DNA from: Streptomyces sp. CB03234
GTDB lineage: Bacteria; Actinomycetota; Actinomycetes; Streptomycetales; Streptomycetaceae
Assembly (NCBI RefSeq): GCF_001905885.1
Contig: NZ_LIYH01000001.1
Coordinates: 186,001-250,000, forward strand
DNA: 64,000 bases
Direction: 5' to 3'
The translations under genes and the position numbers were made by a program. Positions 31,617-41,054 of this stretch are shown here, piece by piece. How positions within the stretch are numbered: position 1 is the first letter of the stretch; the number at the start of each line of letters is the position of its first letter. The notes below the pieces were generated by a model that was not told where the DNA came from, did not search any database, and saw only the letters and a list, made by a program, of their open reading frames with translations.

Positions 31617-32559
31617 GCACGGGTACGTACCCACGTTTCTTGTCCACCACGTTCGGCAGCGGCTGCCCGGCCGCCCACAACTCGTACATCTCCACGAACT
31701 GCGCCCCCAGCCGGTCCCGCCAGCCCACCGTGTCCCCGCTCATGTGCGGCGAGATGATCAGCCCCGGCACGTCCCACAGCGCACTGTCCTCGCCGAGCGG
31801 TTCCTCGGTGAACACATCCAGCGCCGCCCCCGCGATCCATCGCTTGCGCACCGCTGTCACCAGGTCGTCCTCCACGACCAGCCGCCCTCGCCCCACATTG
31901 ATGAACCGCGCCGACGGCTGCATCAGCCCAAAACGACGCGCGTCGAACATCCCGCGCGTCGATTCCGTCAGCGGCGCCGCACACACCACCCAGTCCGCCC
32001 GCGTCAGCAGCAGGTCCAGCTCATCCGCCCCATGGATACGCGGCCGCGCCGTCCGCCCCACGACCGCCGTCCGCACGCCCAGCGCCCGTAGCGTCGTGGC
32101 GATCGCCCGCCCGATCGGCCCCGCCCCGACCACCACCGCGCGGCTGCCCGCGACCATCAGGCCCTCGCGATGCCGCCAGAGGCGCTGCCGTTGCAGCTCC
32201 AGCGAGCCCGGCAGGTCCTTCGCCATGGCCAGCACCAGACCCGCCACGTACTCGGCGATCGGCTCCTCGAACACGCCCCGCGCGTTCGTCACCACCGTGT
32301 CCGACGCGACCAGTTCAGGACACAGCAGCCGGTCCACCCCCGCGCTCGGCGTGTGCACCCAGCGGGGTCTCGGCCCGTCACCCGGCCACGCCACGCGGAC
32401 CGCGTCGGAGGTGAAGTCCCACACCAGGAGCACATCGGCGGTGGGAAGCCCGGCGGCGAGGGTGTCCTCGTCGGCGTACCGCACCTCCGCCTGCCCGATC
32501 AGACGGCCGAGGCGGGGCGGAGGGTCTGCCTCGAGAACGAGGATTGTCGGCAACGGCAT
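31609..32559 (-). CDS. D-2-hydroxyacid dehydrogenase (NAD-binding)
   Basis: Oxidoreductase of 316 residues. The NAD-binding motif is VVGAGPIGRAIATTLRALG. The catalytic triad of the family is visible: Arg in NVGRGRLV, Glu in DVFTEEPLG and His in ISPHMSG. The N-terminal substrate domain is shorter and more divergent. ATG 32559 (MPLPTILVLEADPPP) is chosen; an upstream in-frame ATG would overlap the divergent gene. It is transcribed with the amidase and diverges from the maleate-isomerase-like pair by 58 bp. Likely reduces a 2-keto acid or oxidises a D-hydroxyacid in the island's pathway. Confidence 0.86.
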   Translation of the reverse strand: MPLPTILVLEADPPPRLGRLIGQAEVRYADEDTLAAGLPTADVLLVWDFTSDAVRVAWPGDGPRPRWVHTPSAGVDRLLCPELVASDTVVTNARGVFEEPIAEYVAGLVLAMAKDLPGSLELQRQRLWRHREGLMVAGSRAVVVGAGPIGRAIATTLRALGVRTAVVGRTARPRIHGADELDLLLTRADWVVCAAPLTESTRGMFDARRFGLMQPSARFINVGRGRLVVEDDLVTAVRKRWIAGAALDVFTEEPLGEDSALWDVPGLIISPHMSGDTVGWRDRLGAQFVEMYELWAAGQPLPNVVDKKRGYVPVHD

Positions 32560-32617
32560 CAATTGACCACGCTCGCACCCGAACCTACCGTCGTCAACAA
32601 GAGGCTGGGGGTTGGCC

Positions 32618-33418
32618 ATGGACGTCTCCTTCCTGGGCGGGCCCGGCCCGCAGCGCGGTGTCGGCGTCGTCGCGCCGTTCGACTTCGCCCTCGACCGCGA
32701 ACTGTGGCGCTGGGTGCCCGACGAGGTCTCGCTGCGGCTGACCCGCACGCCGTACGTGCCGGTGGAGGTGTCCCTGGACCTGGCCCGGCTCGTCAGCGAG
32801 CACCAGACGCTGACGGAGGCCGTACGGGCGCTGTCGGCGTCCGAGCCGGAGGTCGTCGCCTACGCCTGCGCCTCCGGCAGTTTCGTCGCCGGCCTGGCGG
32901 GGGAGCGAGCCATGTGCGCCGCGATGACCCGGGCGGGCGAGGTGACCTCGGTGACGACCTCCGGCGCCCTCCTGGAGGCGCTGGCCGAGCTGGGCGTCCA
33001 CCGGATCGCGCTGGTCACGCCGTACACCGAGTCGGTGACCCGGGCGCTGGAGGACTACCTGCGGGAAGCCGGGGCAGCCGTGACGGGGCGGGCCTTCCTC
33101 GGGCTGACCCGGCACATCTGGAAGGTGCCGTACCGCGAGGTGGTGGACATGGCGCGGCGGGCGGTGGTGGACACGGTGTCCCGCCCGGCCGACGTGCTGT
33201 TCATCTCCTGCACGAACCTGGCGACGTACGACGTGATCCCGCAGCTGGAGGCGGAACTGAGGATGCCGGTGCTGACCGCGAACCAGGTCACCATGTGGGC
33301 GGCGCTGCGCCGGATCGGCGCCCGCGCCGTCGGGCCGTACCAGGCGCTGCTCATGAACGGGGCCCAGCCGGCCCCCGGGGCCCCGTCGGCCCCCGACCCC
33401 CAGGAGGGCGTGACATGA
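32618..33418 (+). CDS. Maleate isomerase / arylmalonate decarboxylase-like protein, two-cysteine type
   Basis: Asp/Glu-racemase-superfamily enzyme of 266 residues. Cys84 (YACASGSF) and Cys198 (FISCTNLATY) stand about 114 residues apart, as the two catalytic cysteines of maleate cis-trans isomerase and Asp/Glu racemases do. The C-terminus has the PVLTANQVTMWAALR helix shared with the next gene. GAGGCTGGGGG (32601-32611) places the start at ATG 32618. The family includes EutA of ectoine utilisation clusters, which suits the EhuB-type transporter, but the reaction is unknown. Coupled to the next gene by ATGA overlap. Confidence 0.82.
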   Translation: MDVSFLGGPGPQRGVGVVAPFDFALDRELWRWVPDEVSLRLTRTPYVPVEVSLDLARLVSEHQTLTEAVRALSASEPEVVAYACASGSFVAGLAGERAMCAAMTRAGEVTSVTTSGALLEALAELGVHRIALVTPYTESVTRALEDYLREAGAAVTGRAFLGLTRHIWKVPYREVVDMARRAVVDTVSRPADVLFISCTNLATYDVIPQLEAELRMPVLTANQVTMWAALRRIGARAVGPYQALLMNGAQPAPGAPSAPDPQEGVT

Positions 33419-34134
33419 CGACTGTCGGACTGCTCTACCCCGGGCACTCCGCCGAGGACGACTACCCCCGCATCGAGACGCTGCTGAGCGGCGTCAACGT
33501 GCCGATCGTCCACACCGACATCGGTGAGGACGCCCACCGGGTCGACGCGCTGCTGGAGATGGGCTCGGTGGAACGGCTCGCGACGGGTGTCGAGGAGCTG
33601 CGCCTGTCCGGCGCCGAGTCGGTGGTGTGGGCGTGCACGAGCGGATCGTTCGTGTACGGGTGGGAGGGAGCCCATGAGCAGATCCGTGCCCTTGCGGTGC
33701 GGGCCGGGCTCCCGGCGTCGAGCACCTCGTTCGGCTTCGCCCACGCGGTACGGGAGGTGGGCGCCGGGCGGGTGGCGGTGGCGGCCACGTACCCGGAGGA
33801 CGTCACGGAGCTGTTCGTCCGGTTCCTGAAGGCGGCCGGGGTCGAGGTCGTCGCCTCCCGGGCGGGCGGGGTCGTCACGGCGGCCGAGGTCGCGACGTGG
33901 GGGCCGGAGCGGGTGCTGGAGCTGGTGCGGGCGGCCGACCATCCGGGAGCGGAGGCCGTCCTCGTACCGGACACGGCGCTGCACACGGTGGGGTGCCTGC
34001 CGCAGCTGGAGGCGGCGGTGGGCAAGCCGGTGCTCACGGCGAACCAGGTGACGGTGTGGGAGGGGCTGCGGCTGGCGGAGCGGCGGGGGGCGTGGTCGAC
34101 GGAGCTGGGGGCGTTGTTCGCGCGCAAGGAATAA
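33415..34134 (+). CDS. Maleate isomerase / decarboxylase-like protein, second cysteine replaced
   Basis: Paralogue-like protein of 239 residues following the previous gene by a 4-bp overlap. Cys74 (VWACTSGSFVYG) aligns with Cys84 upstream. The second catalytic position, aligned on PQLE and PVLTANQVT, reads VPDTALHTV, so Cys is replaced by Asp. Arylmalonate decarboxylases also use a single cysteine, though the second one, so this enzyme cannot be a standard two-base racemase or isomerase. It may be a lyase/decarboxylase or a partner subunit of the upstream protein. No other odd features; codon use is normal. Confidence 0.8.
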   Translation: MTTVGLLYPGHSAEDDYPRIETLLSGVNVPIVHTDIGEDAHRVDALLEMGSVERLATGVEELRLSGAESVVWACTSGSFVYGWEGAHEQIRALAVRAGLPASSTSFGFAHAVREVGAGRVAVAATYPEDVTELFVRFLKAAGVEVVASRAGGVVTAAEVATWGPERVLELVRAADHPGAEAVLVPDTALHTVGCLPQLEAAVGKPVLTANQVTVWEGLRLAERRGAWSTELGALFARKE

Positions 34135-34142
34135 AGCGGAGA

Positions 34143-34191
34143 GGGCCTCCTGTTGTGGGGTGCTGTACGTGTTTCCCGCGCAGGAGGGCCC
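34143..34191 (+). promoter_or_regulatory. Hairpin that would sequester a ribosome-binding site
   Basis: GGGCCTCCTG (34143-34152) pairs with CAGGAGGGCCC (34181-34191) with one bulged C and a 28-nt loop. The right arm contains the GGAGGG Shine-Dalgarno of the flavin oxidoreductase, eight bases before its GTG. Confidence 0.5.
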
Positions 34192-34195
34192 ACCG

Positions 34196-35266
34196 GTGAG
34201 CGATGACGTGATTCGAGGTACGGCGAACGGGACCGCGCCCGTACCTCTGTCGGTACTGGACCTGGTCACCGTCGGCAGCGGCCGCACCGCCACGCAGGCC
34301 CTGGCCACCAGCGTCGCCCTCGCCAAGCTGGCCGAGCGGCGCGGCTACCACCGCCACTGGGTCGCCGAACACCACTCCATGCCCGGTGTCGCCTCGTCGT
34401 CGCCGGCCGTGATTCTCGCCCACCTCGCCGCCCACACGACGCGCATCCGCCTCGGCTCGGGCGGCGTCATGCTGCCCAACCACGCGCCGCTCGTCATCGC
34501 CGAGCAGTTCGGCACCCTGGAGGCGATGGCCCCGGGCCGTATCGACCTGGGGCTGGGCCGGGCCCCCGGGACAGACGGAGCCACGGCTGCGGCACTGCGC
34601 CGTACGTCGCGGGTGGGGGAGGGGGCCGACGATTTCCCGGAGCAGCTCGCGGAGCTGGTGCGGTTCCTGGACGACGACTTCCCGGACGGCCATCCGTACG
34701 CCCGGATCCACGCCGTCCCGGGGCCCGTGCAGGGACCGTCCGGACGGCCGCCCGTGTGGCTGCTGGGGTCCTCCGGATTCAGTGCCCGGCTGGCGGGGAT
34801 GCTCGGGCTGCCGTTCGCGTTCGCCCACCACTTCTCGGCGCGGAACACCGTCCCGGCGCTCGACCTGTACCGGGACTCGTTCCGGCCTTCGGCGGTGCTG
34901 GACGCGCCGTACGCCTTGATCGGCGTCTCGGCTCTTGCGTCGGAGGACGAGCGGGAGGCGCGGCGGCAGGTGCTGACCGGGGCCCTGTCGATGGTCCGGC
35001 TGCGCACCGGGCGGCCCGGTCTGATCCCGACGCCGGAGGAGGCGGAGGCGTACGCGTTCAGCGACGCCGAGCGGCACTTCGTCGACGACTGGCTGGCGAA
35101 CGTCGTGCACGGCACGCCCGACGCGGTGCGGGTCGGTCTGGACGACCTCCAGAAGCGCACGGGCGCCGACGAGCTGATGATCACGGCCAACGCGCACGGC
35201 GCGGAGGCGCGGCTGCGGTCGTACGAGCTGATCGCGGACGCGTACGGTTTCGGGGCGGCCGGGTGA
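34196..35266 (+). CDS. LLM-class flavin-dependent oxidoreductase (luciferase family, group 1)
   Basis: Bacterial-luciferase-like monooxygenase of 356 residues with a TIM-barrel. Family traits: VPLSVLDLVTVGSG near the N-terminus, YHRHWVAEHHSMPG, RIRLGSGGVMLPNHAPL and IDLGLGRAPGTDG, typical of the MsnO8/group 1 clade. GGAGGG (34183-34188) supports GTG 34196; the 12 upstream in-frame codons overlap the hairpin and are rejected. It lies 61 bp after the isomerase pair and may belong to the same unit or be independent. Substrate unknown. Confidence 0.87.
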   Translation: MSDDVIRGTANGTAPVPLSVLDLVTVGSGRTATQALATSVALAKLAERRGYHRHWVAEHHSMPGVASSSPAVILAHLAAHTTRIRLGSGGVMLPNHAPLVIAEQFGTLEAMAPGRIDLGLGRAPGTDGATAAALRRTSRVGEGADDFPEQLAELVRFLDDDFPDGHPYARIHAVPGPVQGPSGRPPVWLLGSSGFSARLAGMLGLPFAFAHHFSARNTVPALDLYRDSFRPSAVLDAPYALIGVSALASEDEREARRQVLTGALSMVRLRTGRPGLIPTPEEAEAYAFSDAERHFVDDWLANVVHGTPDAVRVGLDDLQKRTGADELMITANAHGAEARLRSYELIADAYGFGAAG

Positions 35267-35341
35267 TGGCCGGGTGATGGCCGGGTGCGGGCCGGTTCTG
35301 CCTTGGGAACGGCCGCACAAGATCCCTAAGTGAGCCTTAAA

Positions 35342-35368
35342 CCGCTCGTCACCGGTGGTGGCGGGCGG
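35342..35368 (+). terminator. Terminator of the flavin oxidoreductase gene
   Basis: CCGCTCGTCACC (35342-35353) and GGTGGCGGGCGG (35357-35368) form a 12-bp stem with two T-G wobbles and a 3-nt loop, followed by TTCTT. Confidence 0.8.
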
Positions 35369-35415
35369 TTCTTCGTGGGGTGGGGAGGGCTGTGACGAGG
35401 GTTTTCTTGCTCGGA

Positions 35416-35444
35416 TTGGTCTAGTCCTCATTTGGTCCGGACCA
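35416..35444. promoter_or_regulatory. Tandem DasR-like sites upstream of the chitinase
   Basis: Site 1 TTGGTCTAGTCCTC (35416-35429) is imperfect; site 2 TGGTCCGGACCA (35433-35444) is a perfect 12-bp palindrome. Paired sites of this kind are known from Streptomyces chitinase promoters and mediate DasR repression and chitin induction. They are 73-100 bp before the GTG. Confidence 0.8.
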
Positions 35445-35516
35445 TTGACGCGGTGTTCACGCGGCGGCTACTACTTCTCCAACTCCCGTACCGCACACCC
35501 CCCTCGGAGGCCGCAC

Positions 35517-37211
<1,695 letters not shown>

Positions 37212-37226
37212 CCCTCCCGCACAGCG

Positions 37227-37262
37227 CCGCCCCTGCCCGTGGTCCCCTCCGGGCAGGGGCGG
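37227..37262. terminator. Bidirectional terminator, chitinase / diguanylate cyclase gene
   Basis: CCGCCCCTGCCC (37227-37238) and GGGCAGGGGCGG (37251-37262): perfect 12-bp stem with a 12-nt loop between convergent genes. Confidence 0.88.
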
Positions 37263-37263
37263 A

Positions 37264-39324
37264 TCAGTCCGGAGCGATGCCGATCAGTTCCGCGATGCGT
37301 TCCGCGGTGACCGCGCGGGAGTAGAGCCAGCCCTGGCCGGTGTCGCAGCCGATCCGGCGCAGCCGGGCCGCCTGGCCGGACGTCTCCACGCACTCGGCCG
37401 TGACGGTCAGCCCCAGCCGGTGCGCGAGCTGCACCAACGCCTCGACGATCACCTCGTCCGCGGGGTTGGGGTGCTCCTCGTCCTGGAAGCCGCGGACGAA
37501 CGAGCCGTCGAGCTTGAGGACGGAGACGGGGAGGCGGCTGAGGTAGGCGAGGTTGGAATAGCCGGTGCCGAAGTCGTCGATGGCGATGCGTACCCCCATG
37601 TCGCTGAGCGCCTGGAGGGCCTGCAGCGGCCGCCCGGCCGAGCCCATCACCGCCGACTCGGTCAGCTCCAGTTGGAGGAGGTGGGGGGCGAGTCCCGTTT
37701 CGGCGAGGATCTCGGCCACGTCGGCGACCAGGTCGGAGTCCCACACCTGGCGTACGGCGACATTGACGCTGACGAACAGCGGCCGTTCGCTCGGGTGGTC
37801 CAGCTGCCACTGCCGGGCCTGGCGGCACGCCGTACGCAGCACCCAGCGGCCGAGCTGGACGATCGAGCCGTCCTCTTCAGCAATTCCGATGAACCGATTC
37901 GGCGCCAGTGGACCGAACTGCGGGTGGTGCCAGCGGACCAGTGCCTCCACGCCTCGTACGGTGCCGTCCGACATGCCGACGAGCGGCTGGTACTCCAGGG
38001 CGAACTCGCCCCGTTCGACGGCCGGGCGGAGGGTGGAGGAGAGCGACTGCCGTGTCATGCGGTGGGCGTTGCGCTCGGGGTCGAAGAGCGTCCAGCGGGC
38101 CTTGCCGTCGGCCTTGGCCCAGTACAGGGTGGTGTCGGCGGCCTGCATCAGGCCGTTGACGGTGGTGCCGGCGGCGGTCCGTTCGACGACGCCGATGGAC
38201 GCCGACACCGACAGCCGCTGCCCGGCCAGGTCGAACGGCCGCTGCACGGCGGTGAGTACGGACCGGGCGAGGTCGGCGAGCTGTTCCGTACCGGTGGAGT
38301 CCTCGACCAGGATCGCGAACTCGTCGCCGCCGAGCCGGGCCACCAGGTGCCCGCCGCCGCGGGTGTAGCCGTCGCTGTCGGCGCACTCGGTGAGCCGGGC
38401 GGCGACGGCGGCGAGGAGCCGGTCGCCGACGCGGTGCCCGAGGGTGTCGTTGACCGCCTTGAACCCGTCGAGGTCCAGGTAGCACAGGCCGATCCGGCCT
38501 GTGCCGCCGTCGTCGTACGAGGAGTTCTCCAGCGCGGAGGTCAGGCGCTCGAAGAACAGGGTGCGGTTGGGGAGCCGGGTCACCGGGTCGTGCATCTGCA
38601 GGTGGCGCAGCCGCGCCTGGAGCTGGCGCCGGTCGCTGATGTCGGCGATGGACAGCAGGACGCCCCGGCTGGGCGTGACCGGCGCGACGGTCACCTCGGC
38701 CCACAGGGAGCGCCCGTCGGGATGTTTCAGGCGGCGCGTGCAGCGGAAGCGGGAGCGGCGGCCGCGCAGCACTTCGCGGTAGGCGTGCCAGGTGCGGCTG
38801 TCGGACGCGAGGTCGACGAGGTCGGCGGCGGCCTGCTCGCGGAGGGAGGCGGTGTCGGTGCCGAGCAGCGCGGCGAGGGCGTCGTTCGCGGTGACGACCA
38901 GTCCCTCGGGGTCGACGACGGCCATGGCGATGTGGGCGGCGTTGAAGGCGGCGCGGTAGTCGTGCGGGGCGTGCCCGTCGATGGTGCCCGCGTCGTGGTG
39001 GGGGGCCGGGACGTGGTCCGGGGCGGGCGCGAGGCAATCCGGGTCCGGGTCCGGGCGGTGGCCGGGGTCCGCGGCCGGGGCGCGGTAGTGCGGGCCGAGG
39101 TCCGGGTCGTCCGGTGTGTGCTCCCGGGAGGCGCCCGGGGGCCGCTCGGGTGGCGCCTGCGCGTCGCGCGACGCGCGGGAATCGGGCACCTCCGGGGGGA
39201 CGCGAGCGGCGGTCGCCGACTGGCGCGGTTCGCCGACGGTTTCATGACGCTCTGTGACCGGCCGCCGGGCGGTTCCGGTCGGTGAGACTGCCGCAGCTCC
39301 CGGTCCTTCGGAGGTTCCGTTCAC
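37264..39324 (-). CDS. PAS-GGDEF-EAL protein (c-di-GMP turnover, CdgA-like)
   Basis: Cytoplasmic signalling protein of 686 residues. The first 120 are disordered and Pro/Asp-rich. A PAS domain follows (about 124-235, AAFNAAHIAMAVVDPEGLVV), then a GGDEF domain with intact GGDEF at 332-336 and DLDGFKAVNDTLGH, then an EAL domain with EALVRW at 460-465, LTESAVM and DDFGTGYSNL. Both active sites look complete, so it may make and degrade c-di-GMP. GTG 39324 with GGGAG just upstream is the start. Synteny from memory suggests cdgA, a BldD target, but I could not find a convincing BldD site. No membrane segments. Confidence 0.88.
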   Translation of the reverse strand: MNGTSEGPGAAAVSPTGTARRPVTERHETVGEPRQSATAARVPPEVPDSRASRDAQAPPERPPGASREHTPDDPDLGPHYRAPAADPGHRPDPDPDCLAPAPDHVPAPHHDAGTIDGHAPHDYRAAFNAAHIAMAVVDPEGLVVTANDALAALLGTDTASLREQAAADLVDLASDSRTWHAYREVLRGRRSRFRCTRRLKHPDGRSLWAEVTVAPVTPSRGVLLSIADISDRRQLQARLRHLQMHDPVTRLPNRTLFFERLTSALENSSYDDGGTGRIGLCYLDLDGFKAVNDTLGHRVGDRLLAAVAARLTECADSDGYTRGGGHLVARLGGDEFAILVEDSTGTEQLADLARSVLTAVQRPFDLAGQRLSVSASIGVVERTAAGTTVNGLMQAADTTLYWAKADGKARWTLFDPERNAHRMTRQSLSSTLRPAVERGEFALEYQPLVGMSDGTVRGVEALVRWHHPQFGPLAPNRFIGIAEEDGSIVQLGRWVLRTACRQARQWQLDHPSERPLFVSVNVAVRQVWDSDLVADVAEILAETGLAPHLLQLELTESAVMGSAGRPLQALQALSDMGVRIAIDDFGTGYSNLAYLSRLPVSVLKLDGSFVRGFQDEEHPNPADEVIVEALVQLAHRLGLTVTAECVETSGQAARLRRIGCDTGQGWLYSRAVTAERIAELIGIAPD

Positions 39325-39603
39325 GGCTCGCTCCCGCAAGGCAGTTGTGACGCACAGATGTGGTCGGGATGGGTCGGCCAGGAAAGTGTGCCGATCATAG
39401 AGGCTCTCGCGGCGGCCATTCCAGCGCCGCCACCGGGTGAGACGCGTGGGGTTGTTGTGAGGAACCCCACCGTCCACAGGTGGCCGATCGTTTCTGCACG
39501 GGTGTGGCACGGGCCGGTCCTGCCGTGATCGGTTGTGACTGTCGGTGAACTTCGCGGACCGGCGGGGCGCGTCGGCCACTCACCCAACTGGGGCAGTGGA
39601 ACA

Positions 39604-39644
39604 GGACGTACCACCACATAACACCACAGGGTGGTGGGACGTCC
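39604..39644 (+). promoter_or_regulatory. 14-bp inverted repeat in the leader of the metalloprotease gene
   Basis: GGACGTACCACCAC (39604-39617) and GTGGTGGGACGTCC (39631-39644) match at 13 of 14 pairs, with a 13-nt loop, 23 bp before the GTG. It is the main structure in the 343-bp non-coding stretch 39325-39667, which must also contain both divergent promoters. Confidence 0.6.
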
Positions 39645-39667
39645 CGTATGCCGCACCGGAGGTCGAC

Positions 39668-40909
39668 GTGGAGGGTCAGCAGACACCCGAGGGAGTGGAA
39701 CGCCGCCGCCTGCGGTCCACCGCCGCGGGCCTCTTCGCTCTCCTCTCGCTCGCCGCCACCGGCCTCGTCGCCGGCCCCGCGAGCGCCGTCCCGGCGGCGG
39801 GCCCGTGCGCCCTGCCGCGTACCGACGCCCATCACTCGCTCGGCCTGGACACGTGGAACGACGCCTACCCGCGGCCCGTCCGCGAGCTCGACGCGCTCAT
39901 GGTCTTCCTGTCGTTCCCCGACTCCCGGCCGCTGACCGCCCCGGACGAACTCGCCGCCGACTACTTCCCCGCCACCAGCCAGTTCTTCGAGCGCGCCTCG
40001 TACGGCACGTTCACGCTGCGCCCGCACCCGCGGCGCGAGTGGGTCCGGATGCCGCACGCCTCCACCTCGTACGCCATACGGCGCGACTGGGAGCCCGGCC
40101 GGCGCGCCGCCTACCTGCGGGACGCGCTCGCCGCGGCCGACCCGGTGGTCGACTTCTCGCGGTACGACATCGTCTACCTGGTCGCCGACCCGGACGCGCC
40201 CGGCGTGGACTCCGACGCCACGAAAGTCGTCAACTTCAACACCCCGCTGTACGCCGACGGCGCGGCGATCAAGCGGGTGGTGACCGTCTTCGAGCGGCAC
40301 CCACCGGACCGCAACGTCCTGGCCCATGAGACCGGACACATCTTCGACCTGCCGGACCTCTATCACCGGCCGATGGACGGCAAGGGCGACTGGGACACCC
40401 ATGTGGGTGACTGGGACGTGATGGGCAGCCAGTTCGCACTCGCCCCGGAACTCTTCGGCTGGCACAAGTGGAAGCTGGGCTGGCTGAACCGGCGCCAGGT
40501 GCACTGCATGGGCGGGCCCGGCAGCAGCCGCTTCACCCTGGAACCGCTGGCGGCGGCGCCCGAGCGGGGCGCGTCGGTCGGCACCCGGCTCGCGGTCGTC
40601 AGGACCGGCGGCAACAGCGCGCTGGCGATCGAGGCCCGCGGGGCGAGCGGGAACGACCACGGCACCTGTACGGAGGGCGTGCTGATCTACCGGGTCCGCA
40701 CGGACGCCGTGTCGGGCGCCGGCCCCGTCGAGGTGGTGGACACCCACCCGTCGACCGACGCCTGCTGGGACCGGTCGGTCTACCCTCCGCTGGCGGACGC
40801 GCCACTGGGCGTGGGGGAGACGTTCACGGTGCCGGGGGAGAACACACGGGTCGAGGTCGCCGACCGGACGCGGACGGGCACGTGGACGGTGCGGGTGACC
40901 GTGGAGTGA
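39668..40909 (+). CDS. Secreted M6-like metalloprotease
   Basis: Exported zinc protease of 413 residues. The signal peptide (RRRLRSTAAGLFALLSLAATG) is followed by a mature start with DTWNDAYPRPVRELDALMVF. The zinc site HETGH (H220, E221, H224) and downstream DLPDLYHR and GDWDVMG fit the immune-inhibitor-A/M6 group. The C-terminal 130 residues are beta-rich with two pairs of cysteines. GGAGG (39658-39662) fixes GTG 39668 and rejects the longer frame. No propeptide is evident. Convergent on tRNA-Lys copy 3 across a terminator. Confidence 0.85.
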   Translation: MEGQQTPEGVERRRLRSTAAGLFALLSLAATGLVAGPASAVPAAGPCALPRTDAHHSLGLDTWNDAYPRPVRELDALMVFLSFPDSRPLTAPDELAADYFPATSQFFERASYGTFTLRPHPRREWVRMPHASTSYAIRRDWEPGRRAAYLRDALAAADPVVDFSRYDIVYLVADPDAPGVDSDATKVVNFNTPLYADGAAIKRVVTVFERHPPDRNVLAHETGHIFDLPDLYHRPMDGKGDWDTHVGDWDVMGSQFALAPELFGWHKWKLGWLNRRQVHCMGGPGSSRFTLEPLAAAPERGASVGTRLAVVRTGGNSALAIEARGASGNDHGTCTEGVLIYRVRTDAVSGAGPVEVVDTHPSTDACWDRSVYPPLADAPLGVGETFTVPGENTRVEVADRTRTGTWTVRVTVE

Positions 40910-40942
40910 CGTACGGCCGGGACGTACGGCCGGGACGTACGA

Positions 40943-40972
40943 AAAAGCCCCTCGCTTCCGCGAGGGGCTTTT
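40943..40972. terminator. Bidirectional terminator, metalloprotease / tRNA-Lys copy 3
   Basis: AAAAGCCCCTCGC (40943-40955), loop TTCC, GCGAGGGGCTTTT (40960-40972): perfect 13-bp stem. The core is identical to 25613-25638. Confidence 0.92.
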
Positions 40973-40980
40973 CCCGTCTG

Positions 40981-41054
40981 TGCGCCGCCAGGGACTCGAA
41001 CCCCGGACCCGCTGATTAAGAGTCAGCTGCTCTAACCAACTGAGCTAGCGGCGC
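40981..41054 (-). tRNA. tRNA-Lys (anticodon CTT), copy 3
   Basis: Identical to copies 1 and 2. Its 5' end overlaps the stop codon of the upstream prim-pol-like gene on the same strand, so the tRNA may be cut from a longer transcript. Confidence 0.97.

Noticed and set aside
39325..39380. BldD box upstream of the GGDEF-EAL gene
   Set aside because: Only a half-site-like TGACGCAC was found near 39349; the second half of the palindrome does not match, so I do not call it.
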